Source: Rhizobium sp. Q54
Lineage (GTDB): Bacteria; Pseudomonadota; Alphaproteobacteria; Rickettsiales; UBA1997
Assembly: GCA_945865745.1 (NCBI GenBank)
Contig: CAMBFP010000011.1
Location: 1-14,950 of the forward strand
Reading direction: 5' to 3'
DNA length: 14,950 nt
How positions within the stretch are numbered: the first letter of the stretch is position 1; the number at the start of each line of letters is the position of its first letter. The notes below the pieces were generated by a model. The model did not search any database. It was not told where the DNA came from and worked only from the letters and a program-made list of their open reading frames with translations. Both the position numbers and the translations under genes were made by a program. Of this stretch, positions 6,897 through 14,092 are shown piece after piece.

Positions 6897-7801
6897 AAAT
6901 TTATCTTTATTACAAGAAGAGACCCTGCTCAAGCAGATATAGCCCAGGATAATTTTTTATCGGGTCTTCGGGCTTGGGTTGAATTAGCCACTCCTGAAGA
7001 AAGAGGATCGAGAGTTGAGGCGATGCGAAGAATGATTGAGGCTAGGCAAAATAGAAGCACTGAACTTTCATTAGATGGACTTTGATTGTCATCCATTCCT
7101 GAGCAGATTGGGGATCTTGATGCTTTAACAAGTTTAAATCTTAACCACAATCTACTAACAACAGTTCACGCAAGAATTGGAGAGCTCGCCGCTTTGAAAA
7201 CATTACATATTAGTTACAACCCACAACTAAACATGATTCCCGCGGAGATTTCTAATCTTAAAGCCTTAACACATTTATATATTTTCACAACCAGCTAACC
7301 ACAATTCCTGAGGGGATTTTAAGTCTTCCTAATTTGAAAAGGTTAGATCTTAGAGGAAACAATCAACTACCACCCTCACCAGCTCTTATAGACAAATTAT
7401 CCGAACTAGAAACAAGAGGTTGCGTCGTTAAATACCCAGATCAAATCACCATCGAAGTTCGAAAATCGCGCCAACAAGAAGGATTAAAATTAACATTAGA
7501 AACTCTCTCTGTGGCGAGCTACGATCATAAATCAAACCTCAGTAAATTAAGCCCTGGTGCAATTCGTGAAATTCTACGATTTACTTCCAACACATCCCTA
7601 CTATCTGAAGCAGAGCAGGAAGCGGTCCATAAATCTGTTAGGGAAGTTTTAGAAGAAACAGACCAATACAGAGAATATGTCGAAAAAAATCCAAGAGCTG
7701 CTGATCAAAAATTAGCGAACGCCCCAAGTTCAACTGTTAAGGTTGAAGAATTTAATTCGGCGCCTGAACCTAAAGAAACTAACCAACCATCTAAGAGATA
7801 G
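6897..7801 (+). pseudogene. Degraded LRR protein gene (no NEL domain)
   Basis: Reading through one stop and one frameshift restores an LRR protein. The segment before TGA 7083-7085 (DNFLSGLRAWVELATPEERG, then EAMRRMIEARQNRSTELSLDGL) matches the region around the start of the intact gene at 8251. The TGA replaces a GGA there; 7034-7118 and 8262-8346 differ at only five of 85 bases. After it come about four 23-residue LRR units (LSSIPEQIGDL, LTSLNLNHNLL, LKTLHISYN). Near 7280-7290 one base is missing in a T-rich run; restoring it gives LTHLYIFHNQLTTIPEGI and joins the frame 7334-7801. The C-terminal 130 residues (ITIEVRKSRQQEGLK, LSPGAIREILRF, KSVREVLEETDQY) are helical, not NEL-like and not recognised. 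TTG 7086 could start a truncated product, which I doubt. Confidence 0.7.
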
Positions 7802-8058
7802 TAAGCGCCATAGTTTAGGATATTCTAAAAAATCCATTAACCCCTTCCAGGTCATTAAATGCATTTGGAATTACCGTAAGGTCAGATACAGAGCGCTCAA
7901 AAAACCTTAAAGATCGCAAAAGATAATGATGATTTTGTTTCTTATCCTTCAAAATTTCCTTCAATAAAACCAAGCACTCTGAGGTTTTGTTCAAAATGCC
8001 TCAACTTGGCGCGATTTATTGACTACTCGATTTATCTAAGCAGGGTTTTGTTCAAGCA
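7802..8058. other. AT-rich spacer between the two LRR genes
   Basis: No gene is evident. The stretch holds a 12-base direct repeat ggttttgttcaa at 7983-7994 and 8044-8055, the second copy ending just before the ATG at 8059. Around the first copy, gaggttttg and caaaatgcctc form an imperfect hairpin. No clear -35/-10 pair is seen, although TTGACT occurs at 8019-8024. Confidence 0.4.
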
Positions 8059-8250
8059 ATGGCTGCTGGATCAGAGACGGCCATATTACAAAAAATAATT
8101 AAAAAATTATGAGAGCCCGGAATAAATCTTATAAGTCGCATATTTGGCCAACCTAGCACACGAGTTGACCCTCAAGATGATTTTAGAGCGGGACTCCAGG
8201 CTTGGGTTGAGTCAGCCCTTCCCGGAGAAAGAGGAGGTAGAGCTGAGGCG
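8059..8250 (+). pseudogene. Interrupted original N-terminus of the LRR-NEL gene
   Basis: ATG 8059 is in frame with the LRR-NEL gene. It gives MAAGSETAILQKIIKKL and then TGA at 8110-8112, after which the frame is open through EPGINLISRIFGQPS and DDFRAGLQAWVESALPGERG into the gene at 8251. The later part is conserved with the degraded copy (GLRAWVELATPEERG), so it was once coding. No ATG, GTG or TTG lies between the TGA and 8251. The intact form would have had about 530 residues. Confidence 0.6.
8232..8238 (+). promoter_or_regulatory. Perfect Shine-Dalgarno before the LRR-NEL start
   Basis: AGGAGGT, a full anti-16S match, lies 12 bases before ATG 8251. The equivalent place in the degraded copy reads aggatcg, so the site is not simply conserved coding sequence. 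It supports internal initiation at 8251 after loss of the upstream frame, although the spacing is a little long. Confidence 0.5.
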
Positions 8251-9651
8251 ATGGGAATAATGATTGAGGCTAGGCAAAATAGAAGTACCGAACTCTCATT
8301 AGAGGGACTTGGATTGTCATCCATTCCTGAGCAGATTGGGGATCTTACTTATTTGAGAAGTTTAGATCTTTGGCACAACCAACTAACCACACTTCCTGAG
8401 CAGATTGGGGATCTTACTGCTTTGACAAGTTTAAATCTTCGCTACAACCAACTAGAAACACTTCCTCCACAGATTGTTAATCTTACTACTTTGAGAAATT
8501 TAGATTTTTTCAGCAACCGACTAACCACGCTCCCAGACTCTCTACTAAATTCACCAGCAGGATTACATCGCAACATCAATCTCGAATACAACCAAATTTC
8601 TCCAGCGGAAGCTGCCAGACTTAGCGCACTAGATTCAGCAGGAGGAGTAACTTTAGAAATATCAATTGAAGACCACCGCACTCTAGATGAAGCAGCGCAG
8701 CAAGAGCTAGCCAACTCAATCAAAGATAAAATCCTCCTCAAAGCCCCCGAAGAAAAGAAAGAAGAACTAAAAACATTACTCGATTCAGAACAGCTTCCTA
8801 ATTTCAAACTATTCCTAGCAGAATGCACGCGCACGGAAGCGTGGAAATCTCACGAGACTGAAATGACCCAATGTCTTTTTGAAGTCGTAAATAAGATGAG
8901 CGAGAGCGAAGTGGTAAAAACAAAATGCGAAGCTCTGGCAGAAACGGCATTCGGCACTTGTGGAGACAGGGTTGGCCTAGCATTCGTGCAAATGCAATTA
9001 GCGCTTAATTCATCTGATAAAGAAGTGAAAGATATGACCCCACAAGAAGTTTACGATTATGCTAAACAAGAGAGCGTGATCAAATTTTTATCCGACAAAG
9101 CAGAGGCTAGAATTACAGAAATTAAAACAAGAGGTGGCGGCCTAGATCCAATAGAAACTCACTTGGCTTATTTACAAATTGGCAGTGATCTTGGGTTGAA
9201 TTTGAGAGCTAAGGGTATGCTTTATCAAGCATGCTCAAATATGACGAAAGATGATTTAGATTCTGCCAAGGCAGAGTTCCAAGCATTGGATCTTCATCTT
9301 CAAACGGCCAAGCATCTTTACGAAGATGGAATGCTTAGAAAACATCCTTTTGTGCAAGGGGTAATTACTGAAGTTAGTGGAAGAGATGAGTTTTCTACGG
9401 ATCAAAAAGAAAGTGAGAATTCTCAGGAATATAATACAAGACTGGGCGGTTTACAAAAATCAGTTGAAGAAGCTGCGATTACTGAAATTGGCGCGAAGTT
9501 TGATGGTCTTAGATATTCGGCTAAGGCAGGTTCTATTTCAGCTGAAGGCGGCGCTAGTCAACAAAATCCTGCGTCAACAACAACTCCTGCTGGCGGTTCG
9601 CCAGTCGTTGGTGGAGGCTACTTAGAAAATGGGTCGCCACGCTTGCCGTAA
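8251..9651 (+). CDS. LRR-NEL family E3 ubiquitin ligase effector
   Basis: The 466-residue product has two modules. Residues about 13-115 hold roughly four LRR units of 23 residues (LxxLxLxxNQLTTLPEQIGDL), as in IpaH, SspH and YopM effectors, where they bind host substrates. Residues about 180-420 look like a NEL E3 ligase domain: FKLFLAECTRTEAWKSHETE, then ALAETAFGTCGDRVGLAF with the expected catalytic Cys237 in Cys-x-Asp-Arg, then MTPQEVYDYA, DPIETHLAYLQIGSDLGL near 299 and MTKDDLDSA near 331. In known NEL enzymes this Cys forms a thioester with ubiquitin. The tail after 430 is Gly/Ser/Thr/Pro-rich and disordered. The start is ATG 8251 with AGGAGGT upstream, but an older start at 8059 is cut by TGA, so a secretion signal may be lost. 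Host delivery is inferred from the family. Confidence 0.75.
   Translation: MGIMIEARQNRSTELSLEGLGLSSIPEQIGDLTYLRSLDLWHNQLTTLPEQIGDLTALTSLNLRYNQLETLPPQIVNLTTLRNLDFFSNRLTTLPDSLLNSPAGLHRNINLEYNQISPAEAARLSALDSAGGVTLEISIEDHRTLDEAAQQELANSIKDKILLKAPEEKKEELKTLLDSEQLPNFKLFLAECTRTEAWKSHETEMTQCLFEVVNKMSESEVVKTKCEALAETAFGTCGDRVGLAFVQMQLALNSSDKEVKDMTPQEVYDYAKQESVIKFLSDKAEARITEIKTRGGGLDPIETHLAYLQIGSDLGLNLRAKGMLYQACSNMTKDDLDSAKAEFQALDLHLQTAKHLYEDGMLRKHPFVQGVITEVSGRDEFSTDQKESENSQEYNTRLGGLQKSVEEAAITEIGAKFDGLRYSAKAGSISAEGGASQQNPASTTTPAGGSPVVGGGYLENGSPRLP
8324..8418 (+). repeat. 69-base LRR-coding DNA repeat
   Basis: A 26-base block is identical at 8324-8349 and 8393-8418, exactly 69 bases (23 codons, one LRR) apart, and nearly the same block occurs in the degraded gene from 7095. 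The third unit (from about 8462) has diverged. This reflects recent LRR unit duplication. Confidence 0.75.
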
Positions 9652-10191
9652 GAGCATTTTTCAAAAACATTAAGATCTTAAAGAATCTTTGGTTTGCGAG
9701 GTCTTTATGTCTTGCTGGAAGCTCTCGAGAATAGGATGCTATTTTTACATCCCTCAAAAAAGACCAAACACCACCTCATTAAATTTAGAATTATTTTTTT
9801 AAATATTTTAAGAAGTATAAAAACCCAGATGTTAGGAAGGTAATTACAGTCAATCTTTCAAAAAACAGTTCACTCTCGAAAAGATAAAAGGCGACAAAAC
9901 AATTTCTTAAATTGCGTCAAAATTTAAAGTTTTTTTAACAAAAATTCATCATCGAAAAAAGCAGATTTTTCAGAGCGTCCTTAACAATATCCTTGTCTTG
10001 ATCATTCACTGAAATCTTGCGCAGCGTTTATAAAAAAACTCTCTTCCGGCAGAGTTTTTGATTAAACAATTACCTGGGATAAATCAGCCCGCAGCCTTCG
10101 CTCGTTTTAAATCTTTCCGGAAAATTAATTTTCTTGTGAAAATCTCTTATTTTCTGCGCAAGTACGGAATAGAAAAAGTGAGAAAAAAATT
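9652..10191. other. Long AT-rich non-coding stretch
   Basis: No supportable gene in either direction over 540 bases. It contains the 12-base palindrome ttaagatcttaa (9670-9681), the bidirectional terminator at 10034-10059 and the palindrome aaaattaatttt (10121-10132). Base composition is poorer in GC than the flanking genes. No tRNA-like fold was seen. Confidence 0.5.
10034..10059. terminator. Bidirectional intrinsic terminator
   Basis: Arms AAAAACTCT (10034-10042) and AGAGTTTTT (10051-10059) are perfect 9-base complements around an 8-base loop, giving a T-run after the stem on either strand. It lies about 130 bases past the bamE-like stop (minus) and 380 bases past the LRR-NEL stop (plus), separating the two convergent transcripts. 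The GC part of the stem is short. Confidence 0.65.
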
Positions 10192-10635
10192 TTACTGTTG
10201 CGGTTTAATTTGCCCAATATTGCCAAAAAATGACTTGAATAATCCGCGTTGATGATCGTCAACTTCAGTGTGATTAGCAGTAAAATTCATTCCCTGAAAC
10301 TCATTCGCCAAACCAATATTGCGTAGCTCACTAACCACATCGGATTTATTAAAGCGTAACGCCAAAATTTTGCGCTCAATAATTTTTGGTTTGAAGAATA
10401 GAAAATGATTCACGTCTTCTGCATAATAAATCCAAACCTCGTCATCGTCAAAACTTGCGACAATAGTTGGCGAACCCATTAGTTTTGAAACCCTCTCTTT
10501 GCTTGTCACTCCATCCTGCACCATTTGGTAATCAGACATATCAAACATGTAGCCATGTTTCTCGAGTCTTGAGACGCAAGAAGCCAAGGGGAAGATCGTG
10601 ACGAAGAGTAAAAATATTTTTAAGAAATTTTTCAT
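10192..10635 (-). CDS. bamE: BamE/SmpA-family outer-membrane assembly lipoprotein
   Basis: The 147-residue product has a lipoprotein signal MKNFLKIFLLFVTIFPLASC with lipobox LASC and modified Cys20. The mature part matches the BamE (SmpA/OmlA) pattern: MVQDGVTSKERVSKLMGSPT near residue 38, where the family has a G-x-(T/S)-x-x-x-V-x-x-x-x-G-x-P turn, then DDDEVWIYYAEDV near 64. BamE is an accessory subunit of the BAM complex that inserts beta-barrel proteins at the outer membrane. Length is typical for alphaproteobacterial members. It is transcribed divergently from rpmF-plsX-fabH across 63 bases, a neighbourhood often seen in this class. The terminator at 10034-10059 would end it. Other small OmlA-fold lipoproteins remain possible. 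Confidence 0.75.
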   Translation of the reverse strand: MKNFLKIFLLFVTIFPLASCVSRLEKHGYMFDMSDYQMVQDGVTSKERVSKLMGSPTIVASFDDDEVWIYYAEDVNHFLFFKPKIIERKILALRFNKSDVVSELRNIGLANEFQGMNFTANHTEVDDHQRGLFKSFFGNIGQIKPQQ

Positions 10636-10698
10636 TGTGTTTAGTGAAGTCGTTCCTACCTTGCCCGCCCTTTTTTACCAACCGAAATTCAAGTAACA

Positions 10699-10905
10699 AT
10701 GGCAGTCCCTAAAAAGAAAAAATCGATCTCCCGTAGTGGCATGAGAAGAGGTAGCAATGGAACATTCGAAGCTGATTTTCCGAATGTTACTACCGATAAA
10801 ACTACCGGCGAATTCAAACTTTCACACCACATCTCAGTTGATGGTTACTATAAAGGTAGAAAGGTTGTCGCTGACAAAAAGAAGAAACCTTCGCAAGAAG
10901 AATAA
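10699..10905 (+). CDS. rpmF: 50S ribosomal protein L32
   Basis: The 68-residue basic product begins MAVPKKKKSISRSGMRRG, the standard L32 start, and continues with LSHHISVDGYYKGRKVV, matching the conserved HH...G.Y.GR segment near residues 42-55. L32 is a small protein of the large ribosomal subunit. This copy lacks the four zinc-binding cysteines of the C+ form, as is usual in proteobacteria. It opens the rpmF-plsX-fabH cluster, a widespread proteobacterial order; the spacer to plsX is nine bases. No Shine-Dalgarno is visible before ATG 10699. Confidence 0.95.
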   Translation: MAVPKKKKSISRSGMRRGSNGTFEADFPNVTTDKTTGEFKLSHHISVDGYYKGRKVVADKKKKPSQEE

Positions 10906-10914
10906 TCTTTCAAC

Positions 10915-11940
10915 GTGGCTAAAAAAATCACAATCGCACTAGACTGCATGGGGGGTGATAGATCTCCTCAGGTTGTTATCGAAGGGGCAGATAAAATTGC
11001 CTCTACGAATTTCGATGCGCATTTTTTGTTTTTTGGAGATTCAAAAAAAATCCTGCCAATCGTTAGTCACTGTAGATATCTCAAGGGTCGTTTCGACTTG
11101 ATTCACACTGACGATTTTATTTCTTCCGACGAAAAACCTTCGACCGCATTACGTCGCGGCACTAACTCCAGCATGCGTTTAGCCATCGACTCAGTGAAAG
11201 ATGGTCGTGCTGATGTTGTCGTCTCAGCCGGAAATACCGGAGCTTTGATGGCAATCTCCAAAGTCGTTTTACGAATGCTGCCTTCGATCGATCGCCCCGC
11301 TATCGTGACCTGCATTCCTAACGCAAAAAAACAAGCCACTGTCTTTCTAGACATGGGCGCAAATGTTGAATGCAGCGCCGATGTTCTATTTCAGTTTGCT
11401 GTTATGGGCTCTGCCTTCGCGCGCGCAGTATTAAAAATTTCCAAGCCAACCATCGGCGTACTTAACGTCGGATCAGAAGAGTTAAAGGGACATGAAGACG
11501 TTCGCAACGTCGCAGAAATGCTCAGAAATAGCGCCCTAAAAGATCAGTTTCATGGTTACGTTGAAGGCAACGATATCGCCGCAGGAACCGTTGATGTTGT
11601 AGTAACGGATGGCTTCACTGGTAACATCGCCCTCAAGGCTATCGAAGGCATGGCGAAGATGGTTTCTGGTTTAGTTAAAGAAGGTTTTAGAAATTCGATC
11701 TGGTCAAAAATTGGCTACTTACTCGCCAGTGTTTCACTCTCAAAATCAATCAAAGCAGTAGATCCCCGCCTTCACAACGGCGCGATGCTTGTTGGCTTAA
11801 GTGGCGTTGTAGTTAAGAGTCACGGCAGCGCCGACGTACTTGCTTTTTCCAATGCAATCAAAGTCGCGATCTCTTTGGTCGAGAATAAAATCAACGAGCA
11901 GATCATCCACGAGCTGCAGCAGCAAAATCATGCAAAGTAG
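10915..11940 (+). CDS. plsX: Phosphate acyltransferase PlsX
   Basis: PlsX converts acyl-ACP and phosphate to acyl-phosphate, the acyl donor for PlsY in phospholipid synthesis, and acts as a peripheral membrane protein. The 341-residue product starts at GTG 10915 (AKKITIALDCMGGDRSP), with the family's A-x-D-x-MGGD signature at residues 8-16. Further family marks are ALRRGTNSSM near 78, VVSAGNTGALMA near 100, VVVTDGFTGNIALK near 228 and GLSGVVVKSHGSAD near 293. Length is normal. The gene follows rpmF by nine bases and its 3' end overlaps fabH by 11 bases, so all three are probably one operon. Confidence 0.95.
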   Translation: MAKKITIALDCMGGDRSPQVVIEGADKIASTNFDAHFLFFGDSKKILPIVSHCRYLKGRFDLIHTDDFISSDEKPSTALRRGTNSSMRLAIDSVKDGRADVVVSAGNTGALMAISKVVLRMLPSIDRPAIVTCIPNAKKQATVFLDMGANVECSADVLFQFAVMGSAFARAVLKISKPTIGVLNVGSEELKGHEDVRNVAEMLRNSALKDQFHGYVEGNDIAAGTVDVVVTDGFTGNIALKAIEGMAKMVSGLVKEGFRNSIWSKIGYLLASVSLSKSIKAVDPRLHNGAMLVGLSGVVVKSHGSADVLAFSNAIKVAISLVENKINEQIIHELQQQNHAK

Positions 11941-12886
11941 AATAATTGCCACCGGCTCACATCTTCCACAAAAAACCGTCACCAATTCTGATCTCGTAAA
12001 AACTGTTGAAACTTCCAACGAGTGGATCATCGAACGCACTGGAATTGAGCAGCGTCACATTGCCGCCGAAGGTGAATTAACTTCTGATCTTGCCGCCGCC
12101 GCCGCAAAAAAAGCCATCGCGAATTCTGGCTTAAAAGCTGAAGAGATCGAGATGATAATCGTCGCGACAACAACACCAGACCTCACCTTCCCCGCTACTG
12201 CCACAACCGTTCAAGCAAAAATCGGCGCAAAAGCTGCCTTTGCTTTCGACATCCAAGCAGTTTGTTCTGGCTTCGTTTTTGCCATTACAACCGCAGATAA
12301 CTTTATCAAATCTGGCCAAGTAAAAAATGCTCTTGTTATCGGCGCCGACAAACTTTCCAGCATCGTTGATTGGCAAGATCGCAACACCTGCGTACTTTTC
12401 GGCGATGGAGCAGGTGCGGTAATTTTACAAGCGACCGAAGAAGAAAATCGAGGAGTCATCGCCAGCAGTTTATACTCAGATGGCACGCTCAACGAAATCC
12501 TCAAAACCTCTGGTGGACCGTCCTCAAACCAAAAATCTGGCTTCATCGAGATGGCTGGAAAAGAAGTTTTTAAGCATGCTGTTGATAAGATGGTGAAGTC
12601 TGTTATCGCCACACTAGCAAAGGCTGGATTGACTACAAAAGACATTGACCTTCTCGTTCCACATCAAGCGAATCTACGCATTCTTAACGCCGTCGCTACT
12701 CGCCTCGAATTGCCTGAAGAAAAAGTTATCGTCACCGTGCAAAAGCATGCTAATACTTCGGCGGCCTCAATCCCCCTTGCCCTTGATCACGCGAACTCAC
12801 AAAAAAAGATTAAGGATGGAGATGTTGTAGTTCTTGAAGCTCTAGGCGGCGGACTCACTTGGGGATCTGTTGTTTTGAAGTGGTAG
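11930..12886 (+). CDS. fabH: Beta-ketoacyl-ACP synthase III
   Basis: FabH condenses acetyl-CoA with malonyl-ACP to start fatty acid synthesis. From ATG 11930, inside the end of plsX, the product is 318 residues beginning MQSRIIATGSHLPQKTVTN, the usual family N-terminus; the frame extends further upstream only as overlap with plsX. The triad is intact: Cys112 in DIQAVCSGF, His245 in VPHQANLRI and Asn275 in QKHANTSAAS. FGDGAGAVIL near 157 and LEALGGGLTWGSVVLKW at the C-terminus also match. The next gene in many alphaproteobacteria, ihfA, is absent here; a 338-base spacer follows. Confidence 0.95.
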   Translation: MQSRIIATGSHLPQKTVTNSDLVKTVETSNEWIIERTGIEQRHIAAEGELTSDLAAAAAKKAIANSGLKAEEIEMIIVATTTPDLTFPATATTVQAKIGAKAAFAFDIQAVCSGFVFAITTADNFIKSGQVKNALVIGADKLSSIVDWQDRNTCVLFGDGAGAVILQATEEENRGVIASSLYSDGTLNEILKTSGGPSSNQKSGFIEMAGKEVFKHAVDKMVKSVIATLAKAGLTTKDIDLLVPHQANLRILNAVATRLELPEEKVIVTVQKHANTSAASIPLALDHANSQKKIKDGDVVVLEALGGGLTWGSVVLKW

Positions 12887-13224
12887 AAAACGAGCTGAGT
12901 CAACAAGGCTAGAGTCAAAAAATTTGACCAAGCCAGATTAGTTAAGCGCGGAGACAATATTTTTCCTGGATTCCAGCTTTGGCAACGGTCCAGAACCAAA
13001 ACCCCTAATGCAAATCACAAAAAGCGTTTACTAAAAACGCCGACAAGAGGATTTGCTTAAACTACTTTCTGCTTGATTGTAGGACGACAGAAGTCTTTTA
13101 GAAAACCATCTTCAAAACGGAGAGGTCGGAAGACAACTTGAGTTAATTCCGAGCCATATACTAATTCCCGCTGAGCCCGTCTCTAAGTAGGATGAAATAA
13201 ATACTCCAAAACAAATAAAGAAAC
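12887..13224. other. Spacer between fabH and alaS
   Basis: No gene or tRNA was recognised. An inverted repeat gcgttt (13024-13029) with aaacgc (13035-13040), preceded by five A on the plus strand, would be a small hairpin with a U-run on the minus strand, but no minus-strand gene leads into it. No ihfA remnant could be read. ATG 13225 is preceded by aataaagaaac, with at best a weak ribosome site. Confidence 0.4.
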
Positions 13225-14010
13225 ATGCTTACAACCAACGAAATACGCACCAAGTTCTTAGATTATTTTGCAAATAACGATCACGAAATTGTGCCCTCGA
13301 GCCCACTTATTCCGCATAACGATCCGACTTTGATGTTTACGAATGCTGGAATGAATCAGTTTAAAAACTACTTCACCGGAGTTGAAACTCCGAAGTTCAA
13401 ACGTGCTGCAACTTCACAAAAATGCGTGCGTGCCGGCGGCAAACATAATGATATCGACAATGTTGGATTCACCGCGCGCCACCACACTTTTTTTGAAATG
13501 CTCGGTAACTTTTCTTTCGGAGATTATTTTAAAGAAGAGGCAATTTTTTATGCTTGGAATCTTTTAACGCATGAGTTTGAAATCAACAAAGAGAAGCTTC
13601 TGGTAACTGTTTACCACACCGATGATGAAGCGATAAATCTCTGGAAAAAAATCGCCGGATTGCCGGAAGAAAAAATAATTCGCATCGCAACTGACGACAA
13701 TTTTTGGTCGATGGGCGATGTTGGACCTTGCGGCCCATGCTCTGAAATATTTTTTGATCACGGTGATAAAATCTTCGGCAGTGTGCCTGGCACTAAAGAT
13801 CAAGATGGCGATCGTTTTATCGAAATCTGGAATCTGGTTTTCATGCAATTTGAAAAACATAAGGACGGGAAAATGGTTCCACTTCCAAAGCCATGCATAG
13901 ATACCGGAATGGGCTTAGAGCGCGTCGCATCTGTGTTGCAAGGCGTTCACGATAACTACGAAACTGATACTTTTAAAAATCTAATTGGCGGGATTAAAGA
14001 GATTATCTAA
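13225..14010 (+). CDS. alaS: Alanyl-tRNA synthetase, catalytic domain only
   Basis: The 261-residue product is a clean match to the class II aminoacylation domain of AlaRS, which makes Ala-AMP and charges tRNA(Ala). Visible parts are MLTTNEIRTKFLDYF at the start, motif 1 NDPTLMFTNAGMNQFK (32-47), motif 2 with QKCVRAGGKHNDIDNVG and Arg69, HHTFFEMLGNFSFGDYF (86-102), and motif 3 CIDTGMGLERVASVLQG (224-240). AlaRS is normally about 870 residues. Here a TAA follows VHDNYETDTFKNLI, where the tRNA-binding middle domain should begin, and no trace of that, the editing or the C-Ala domain follows before lysK. No internal frameshift is seen. It could be a split gene, a paralogue, a decaying remnant or an assembly break. 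Confidence 0.85.
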   Translation: MLTTNEIRTKFLDYFANNDHEIVPSSPLIPHNDPTLMFTNAGMNQFKNYFTGVETPKFKRAATSQKCVRAGGKHNDIDNVGFTARHHTFFEMLGNFSFGDYFKEEAIFYAWNLLTHEFEINKEKLLVTVYHTDDEAINLWKKIAGLPEEKIIRIATDDNFWSMGDVGPCGPCSEIFFDHGDKIFGSVPGTKDQDGDRFIEIWNLVFMQFEKHKDGKMVPLPKPCIDTGMGLERVASVLQGVHDNYETDTFKNLIGGIKEII

Positions 14011-14092
14011 ATAAAGTCAGAGTAGGGAATAGCTCTTCCGGATTCTTTTTTCTTAGAGATAATTATTTTAAGCCCCGCACTTTCAAAGCCAC

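Noticed and set aside
7083..8112. TGA read as tryptophan: both in-frame interruptions in the LRR genes (7083-7085 and 8110-8112) are TGA, and none of the larger genes here ends in TGA.
   Set aside because: The conserved genes encode Trp with TGG and contain no internal TGA, one of the two sites is GGA in the paralogue, and the candidate 26-residue frame ends in TGA. Decay of the LRR genes is simpler; a few stop codons are too few to argue reassignment.
9554..9757. Minus-strand frame over the end of the LRR-NEL gene.
   Set aside because: It overlaps the coding tail, is low-complexity and has no supporting context.
10058..10252. Plus-strand frame of 64 codons after the bidirectional terminator.
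   Set aside because: It starts in the terminator and runs antisense into the bamE-like gene, with a basic composition typical of AT-rich non-coding DNA.
13018..13040. Minus-strand intrinsic terminator in the fabH-alaS spacer.
   Set aside because: The stem is only six pairs and no minus-strand gene lies upstream of it, so it is mentioned only as an inverted repeat.
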